A stretch of DNA of 64,000 nucleotides from assembly GCF_016587415.1 (NCBI RefSeq), contig NZ_BNJI01000003.1, positions 1,550,001-1,614,000 of the forward strand. The letters are read 5' to 3'. The notes under the pieces were generated by a model that searched no databases, was not told where the DNA came from, and saw only the letters and a program-made list of their open reading frames with translations. Positions 59,815-64,000 of the stretch are shown in pieces. A program made the position numbers and the translations under genes. Every line of letters begins with the position of its first letter. Positions within the stretch are counted from its first letter, which is position 1. The DNA is from Ktedonobacter sp. SOSP1-85. GTDB lineage: Bacteria; Chloroflexota; Ktedonobacteria; Ktedonobacterales; Ktedonobacteraceae.

Positions 59815-61830
59815 TTATGCTTTTGTCAGAATAGCCACATCATAGGCTTCCAGCAGAAGTGTTTCTGCAACCTCCTGGTCGCGTAGCAAGTCATGATAGC
59901 GCTTGCCTGGTGGGAGCGCGACCTGAGTGGGTGCGTCCTGGTGGTTGAGCAAGAAAAGCAATTGGCCCTGAGTGTTTTGGCGAAGTGTAGCCTCGACCCC
60001 TGGAGGCGTGGTGAGCACCGGGTGGATCTGCTGCTCCTGGAGGATGCGCCCATAGAAATCATCCAGGAAGCGCGATTCCGGCTCACTCCCGATATAGTAG
60101 GCAGATCCAGCTCCGATGTTGTGGCGAGTGAGCACTGGCGTGCCAGCGTAGAAATCGTCGCCATAGGTCGCGAGTGTGGTGGCCCCTTCACAGTGAGTAA
60201 TGGCGCAGAGATGGCCGCAGGTATAGCTCTCGTCACTGTCGTGCAGTACAATCCGGTTGTGCTGGTCAGGATGGAGCGCGTCAATCTCTTCATTCCATAT
60301 ACCAAGGACCTCACGCAGTGGTCCGGGATAACCGTTCTCGAAGGCGAGGTCACACTCGTCAACCATACCGCTGAAGTATGTCGTAACGAAGGTACCTCCC
60401 TGCCTGACAAACTCACGTATACGCTCGGCTACGCCTGGCTTGAGCATATAGAGCATGGGCGCGACCAGGACGCGATAGCGGCTAAAGTCTGAGTCACTGA
60501 AGACGATATCGACCGGCACATTGCGTTTCCAGAATGTGGCATAGTGCTGGCGTACTGTCGCCACATAACGCTTATCGCGCACTGGCCCGATGCTGGCCTC
60601 CATGGCCCACCAGTTGTTCCAATCGAAAATGATGGCGACCTCCGCTGGCGTGACGCCGCCCAGGGTGCGATCTCCTAGGTGCTGGAGCTCTTCTCCCAGT
60701 TGACGTACTTCGTGGAAGACACGGGTATCACTCCGCCCACTGTGCTCAATGATCGCACCATGAAACTTTTCGCACTGACCACGACTGCGCCGCCACTGGA
60801 AGTACATCACTGCCTCCGCGCCGTGGGCCACCGCCAGGTAACTCCACAGGCGCAGGACGCCGGGTCGCTTGAGGCTATTGTATTCCTGCCAGTTCGAGCT
60901 GCTAGGCGTTTGCTCCATTAGCATGAAAGGCTGGCCATCGCGTAACCCGCGCATAAGATCATGAGCGAAAGCGATGTCGGATGGCTGGTCGTACACGCTG
61001 GGATAGCAGTCCCAGGCGATCACATCGACTTCTCTGGCCCAGGCGCGATAGTCCAGTTCGGGATAGGTATTCATCATGTTGGTCGTGATGGGCAGGTTGG
61101 GCGAGTAGGCGCGAATGGCATCACGCTCGGCTTTGTAGCATTCCAGCATCATCTCGCTCTGGAAACGCCTGTAATCGACCACCAGCGCGTGGTTTGAGCG
61201 TTCTCCATTGGCATACGGCGGCTCGATCTGCGACCAGTCGGTGTAGGTATGGCTCCAGAAGGCCGTCCACCATCTTTGATTCAGGTCATCCAGGCTTGCG
61301 TAACGCTGCTGGAGCCATGTGCGGAACGCAGCGGCGCAGTTTTCACAGTAGCAGGCGCCAGCATACTCATTCGAGACATGCCAGGCAACGACGGTGGGAT
61401 GCTGGTGATAGCGTTCTGCCAGTTTACGCGCTATTTGTACAGCCAGGCGGCGATAATTAGCTGAGCATGGGCAATAGTTGACGCGCCAGCCGTGATGCCA
61501 ACGCACGCCATTCTCTCCAGCGCGCATGACATCGGGATAGCGCTGCGACATCCAGGCTGGTTGGGCGGCGGTGGGCGTGGCCAGGCAGACGAAGCGTCCC
61601 GCCGCCGCCAGCTTATCCAGGATGGTATCGAGCCACTCGAAGGTAAAACGTTCCTCCTCGGGCTGAAGCGAAACCCAGCTAAAGACGCCCAGGGTCGCGA
61701 CCTCAAAGTGGCACTCCTGCATGAGGCGGATATCTTCGTCCCAGATAGCCTGTGGCCATTGCTCTGGATTATAGTCTCCTCCGTGCCAGATAAAGGGCAC
61801 GCGTGGATTCAAAGGTGTAAATGGTTGCAT
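59815..61830 (-). CDS. Beta-galactosidase, GH42
   Basis: 671 residues from ATG 61830. The catalytic acid is Glu155 in HVSNEYAG and the nucleophile Glu306 in FMLMEQTPS. The zinc-type cysteines C120, C160, C162 and C165 match the Cys cluster of Thermus GH42 enzymes. Domains: barrel (1-390), trimerisation Rossmann-like domain (about 395-600), C-terminal beta domain. There is no signal peptide. It releases terminal galactose from imported oligosaccharides. It lies 121 nt before the GH4 gene and 35 nt after the GH31 gene, one operon by spacing. Confidence 0.9.
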   Translation of the reverse strand: MQPFTPLNPRVPFIWHGGDYNPEQWPQAIWDEDIRLMQECHFEVATLGVFSWVSLQPEEERFTFEWLDTILDKLAAAGRFVCLATPTAAQPAWMSQRYPDVMRAGENGVRWHHGWRVNYCPCSANYRRLAVQIARKLAERYHQHPTVVAWHVSNEYAGACYCENCAAAFRTWLQQRYASLDDLNQRWWTAFWSHTYTDWSQIEPPYANGERSNHALVVDYRRFQSEMMLECYKAERDAIRAYSPNLPITTNMMNTYPELDYRAWAREVDVIAWDCYPSVYDQPSDIAFAHDLMRGLRDGQPFMLMEQTPSSSNWQEYNSLKRPGVLRLWSYLAVAHGAEAVMYFQWRRSRGQCEKFHGAIIEHSGRSDTRVFHEVRQLGEELQHLGDRTLGGVTPAEVAIIFDWNNWWAMEASIGPVRDKRYVATVRQHYATFWKRNVPVDIVFSDSDFSRYRVLVAPMLYMLKPGVAERIREFVRQGGTFVTTYFSGMVDECDLAFENGYPGPLREVLGIWNEEIDALHPDQHNRIVLHDSDESYTCGHLCAITHCEGATTLATYGDDFYAGTPVLTRHNIGAGSAYYIGSEPESRFLDDFYGRILQEQQIHPVLTTPPGVEATLRQNTQGQLLFLLNHQDAPTQVALPPGKRYHDLLRDQEVAETLLLEAYDVAILTKA

Positions 61831-61865
61831 CAAACTCTCATTTCATTGTTTTTCAGGAATCGACC

Positions 61866-64000
61866 TCAAACACTTAGCTTTACTAGAATAGCACCATCCT
61901 CAGCCCGCACCCAGGTATTTTGTGGTTGCTGTTCCCCTGGCGATACTTCCTTGCATGATTGAGTAGTATTGAGCAACACCTCGGCAACGAGCGCGTTCCC
62001 AGCCAGGGGAATCAGACGCAGAGCAAGCTGACGTTTGGCCCCTGCAAGGCTGATACGCAACTGGCTGCCCTCCAGTTCGGCGGTGATGTGCGTCAGGCCA
62101 TCTGTATCATGCAGGTCAAATGTCCCTCGTTCCAGCAGATAAGCCTCGACTGTGATATCCGCAAAGGGTTCCTCGGCAGTGAACGAGACAGGTTCGGTAG
62201 TCGGAATGAGCGCGTTAGCACGCACATAAAGGGGAAGGGTTTCTAGCGGTACTTGCACTCGGATCGAACGAGGGCCAGTGAATGTTTTGCGTGTCCAGTA
62301 ATCAATCCAATGGCCTGCAGGCAGATAGATCGTGCGCTCCCCGCTGAGATTGTAGATAGGGGCTACCAGCAGCTCCTCGCCGAGCATATACTGCAAATCC
62401 ATCGTGTGGGTCGAGGGATCATCCGGGAATTCGAGTACCATTGGCCGCATAATGGGCAGGCTGGTTCGCGCGGCTACACACGCGTAGGTGTAGAGATATG
62501 GCAGCAGGCGATAACGTAGACGAGTGTAGGTGCGAAAGAGCTCCAGTCCCCGCGGACCAAAATCCCAGGGAAGACGGGTAGAATTGCCATGGGCGCGGAT
62601 CATTGGCGAGAAAAGGCCAAACTGTGCCCAGCGAACATAGAGTTCTGTGGAGGGATGGCCTGTGAAGCCGCCAACATCGTGGCTCCAGAAAGCGTGCCCA
62701 CACATAGCCATGCTCAGTCCGCTACGTATGGTCGAAGCCATGGCGGGAAAGGTGCTGTTGACATCGCCACTCCACTGGGCTGCATGGCGTTGCCCGCCCG
62801 CGTAGGTGGAGCGTGCCCAGACCAATCCAGTGTGGCCTGTAACCTCCTCAGTCACTTGCGCGACAATGTCGTTGTACAGCAGCGAGTAGAGATTATGGAG
62901 TTGCTCGCCTTTGATGCCACTATAAGTTAGCGCGTCGTTAGGAATGCCTTCGCCAAAATCCGTCTTATACACGTCGGCGCCAATGCGAAGCGGTTCGCGC
63001 AGCAGTTCTTTAAACCAGGCGATGGCCTCGGGGTTGGTGACATCGATGATGCCAACTGGCGGGTGGAAACCACCCCAGATATCGACCACGTACGTTTGAC
63101 CTTGCGTGTTCTTGAGAAAATATCCCTTCTCATCCCCCCTGGTAAAATACTCGCTCTCGATGCCAATATATGGATGCATCCAGAGACACACCTTGAAGCC
63201 CATCGATTTAAGCTCAGCCAGCAGACCAGCGGGATCAGGGAATAGCTCGCTATCCCATAATAGCTCCGACCAGCGGCCAAAACGCTGCCAGTAGCAGTCC
63301 AGATGTAAGACATCACAGGGAATCTCGTGCTCACGAATCAGTCGGGCCCGGCGCAGTACCTCTTCCGCACTATCACGTTGAAACCCCGAGGAGATCCAGG
63401 TACCCAGAGACCACTTGGGCGGCAGAATGGGGAAACTTACCAGCGAGCCATATTTGGTAACGATGCTCTTGAGATCGGGCCCGGCTATCATATAGTAGTC
63501 AAGCGCGCTGTCCCGGCTAATGATGCTGTAAGTCGCCGTGTTGCTTGCCACCATGTCAAAATCCACCGCATTCGTGGTATCGACGAAAACACCATACTTG
63601 CGTGTACTCACGACAAAGGGCACATTTTTGTAGGAGCGCTCGCTAAATGCTCCACCGCAATCGATATTCCAGGTCGTAATGCGTTGCCCGCGTTTATCGA
63701 AATCAGTAAATTTTTCACCAAAGCCAAAGAAGTGCTCATCTGGCTCAGCGGTAAAGCTATCGTGGAACGCGACACGATGACCATTTATCTTGCTTAGGCC
63801 AAAGGGCAGCACGGTCAACTTCATGCGTACATTGGTAACTTCACTGTAATTTTGCGAAAGCAGGAGGCGACCATCAGTGTCACGGAAAGTGAGATGAAAA
63901 GGTTGAAGGGCGACCTCTATACGCAACGATGGCGTTTGCAAGTAAACGTACCCCTCGGAATGTGTTATAGTCACTTCGCACTCATCTGCCGGAAAGTCGC
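61866..64000 (-). CDS. GH31 alpha-glycosidase (alpha-xylosidase-like), N-terminus cut by window end
   Basis: The frame is open from the stop at 61866 to the window edge. A GTG at 63974 is possible, but in-frame codons continue upstream and read like family sequence (DFPADECE), so the true start lies outside. At least 711 residues are seen: N-terminal beta-sandwich, barrel with nucleophile Asp in VYKTDFGEGI and acid Asp in QWSGDVNSTF, and beta C-terminal domains. YKTDFGE and the FFGFGEKF segment favour the alpha-xylosidase (YicI-like) group. It would remove alpha-xylose from xyloglucan oligosaccharides, before the GH42 and GH4 enzymes. Confidence 0.88.
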   Translation of the reverse strand, partial: DFPADECEVTITHSEGYVYLQTPSLRIEVALQPFHLTFRDTDGRLLLSQNYSEVTNVRMKLTVLPFGLSKINGHRVAFHDSFTAEPDEHFFGFGEKFTDFDKRGQRITTWNIDCGGAFSERSYKNVPFVVSTRKYGVFVDTTNAVDFDMVASNTATYSIISRDSALDYYMIAGPDLKSIVTKYGSLVSFPILPPKWSLGTWISSGFQRDSAEEVLRRARLIREHEIPCDVLHLDCYWQRFGRWSELLWDSELFPDPAGLLAELKSMGFKVCLWMHPYIGIESEYFTRGDEKGYFLKNTQGQTYVVDIWGGFHPPVGIIDVTNPEAIAWFKELLREPLRIGADVYKTDFGEGIPNDALTYSGIKGEQLHNLYSLLYNDIVAQVTEEVTGHTGLVWARSTYAGGQRHAAQWSGDVNSTFPAMASTIRSGLSMAMCGHAFWSHDVGGFTGHPSTELYVRWAQFGLFSPMIRAHGNSTRLPWDFGPRGLELFRTYTRLRYRLLPYLYTYACVAARTSLPIMRPMVLEFPDDPSTHTMDLQYMLGEELLVAPIYNLSGERTIYLPAGHWIDYWTRKTFTGPRSIRVQVPLETLPLYVRANALIPTTEPVSFTAEEPFADITVEAYLLERGTFDLHDTDGLTHITAELEGSQLRISLAGAKRQLALRLIPLAGNALVAEVLLNTTQSCKEVSPGEQQPQNTWVRAEDGAILVKLSV

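Noticed and set aside
1..64000. tRNA, rRNA, CRISPR or phage modules
   Set aside because: No cloverleaf with TTCGANNC-type arm, no rRNA-like sequence, no regularly spaced repeats and no capsid, portal or integrase gene were seen on reading; a covariance-model scan would be decisive.

Overview
The window reads as a piece of a soil bacterial chromosome of moderate GC, most probably from the Chloroflexota class Ktedonobacteria. This is an inference from gene content: a giant LuxR/MalT-type regulator with a lineage-style N-terminal extension, its small partner protein, IS elements, pentapeptide-repeat membrane proteins and many glycoside hydrolases. I saw no rRNA, tRNA, CRISPR array or prophage module.

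Layout. 1-4675 is an L-fucose locus: an SDR dehydrogenase cut by the window edge, a GntR/FadR regulator, L-fuconate dehydratase and a GH29 alpha-L-fucosidase. 5554-14192 is an 8.6-kb insertion with about 70-bp imperfect inverted ends and a 5-bp target duplication. It lies inside what was a 36-bp-stem terminator hairpin shared by two convergent genes. It carries a LuxR relic, a small ORF, PadR, a frameshifted pentapeptide gene, an ABC ATPase stump, an MFS pump, a cytochrome P450, a nested IS and a pentapeptide membrane protein. I recognise no transposase for the large element itself. 14257-20088 holds a Gfo/Idh/MocA-aldo/keto reductase fusion, a Bcr/CflA pump, a HAD phosphatase and 6-phosphogluconate dehydrogenase. 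20534-25450 is a decay-rich stretch with an IS1182-type relic, a quinone oxidoreductase/TetR pair, a multiply frameshifted PP-loop gene, a tandem-repeat pentapeptide protein and a C39 peptidase relic. 25595-31837 has a serine beta-lactamase-fold hydrolase, the intact LuxR plus small-protein pair, and a membrane protein.

31899-41016 is rich in readable regulation. A LysE exporter has a leader peptide and a mutually exclusive antiterminator/terminator. A MarR gene and a nitrilase/NmrA/unknown operon share TTGTATATACA-like palindromes. An ECF41 sigma factor is co-transcribed with an FAD oxidoreductase behind an ECF41-like promoter. A second MarR gene and an SDR gene share a different operator. 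41249-49579 holds two P-loop proteins (one frameshifted), an orphan molybdenum hydroxylase large subunit, an RraA-like protein, a PAS/GAF protein, an MFS transporter and a 61-residue protein behind a long structured leader. 49719-53230 is a heterodimeric ABC exporter. 53830-64000 is a glycan-degrading end: a lipoprotein, a GH18 chitinase, an anchored unknown protein, GH4, GH42 and GH31 (cut by the window end).

Recurring theme: many genes end in very long, nearly loopless, perfect hairpins (stems 23-40 bp, each different in sequence), often with the stop codon inside the stem. One of these hairpins is what exposes the 8.6-kb insertion.
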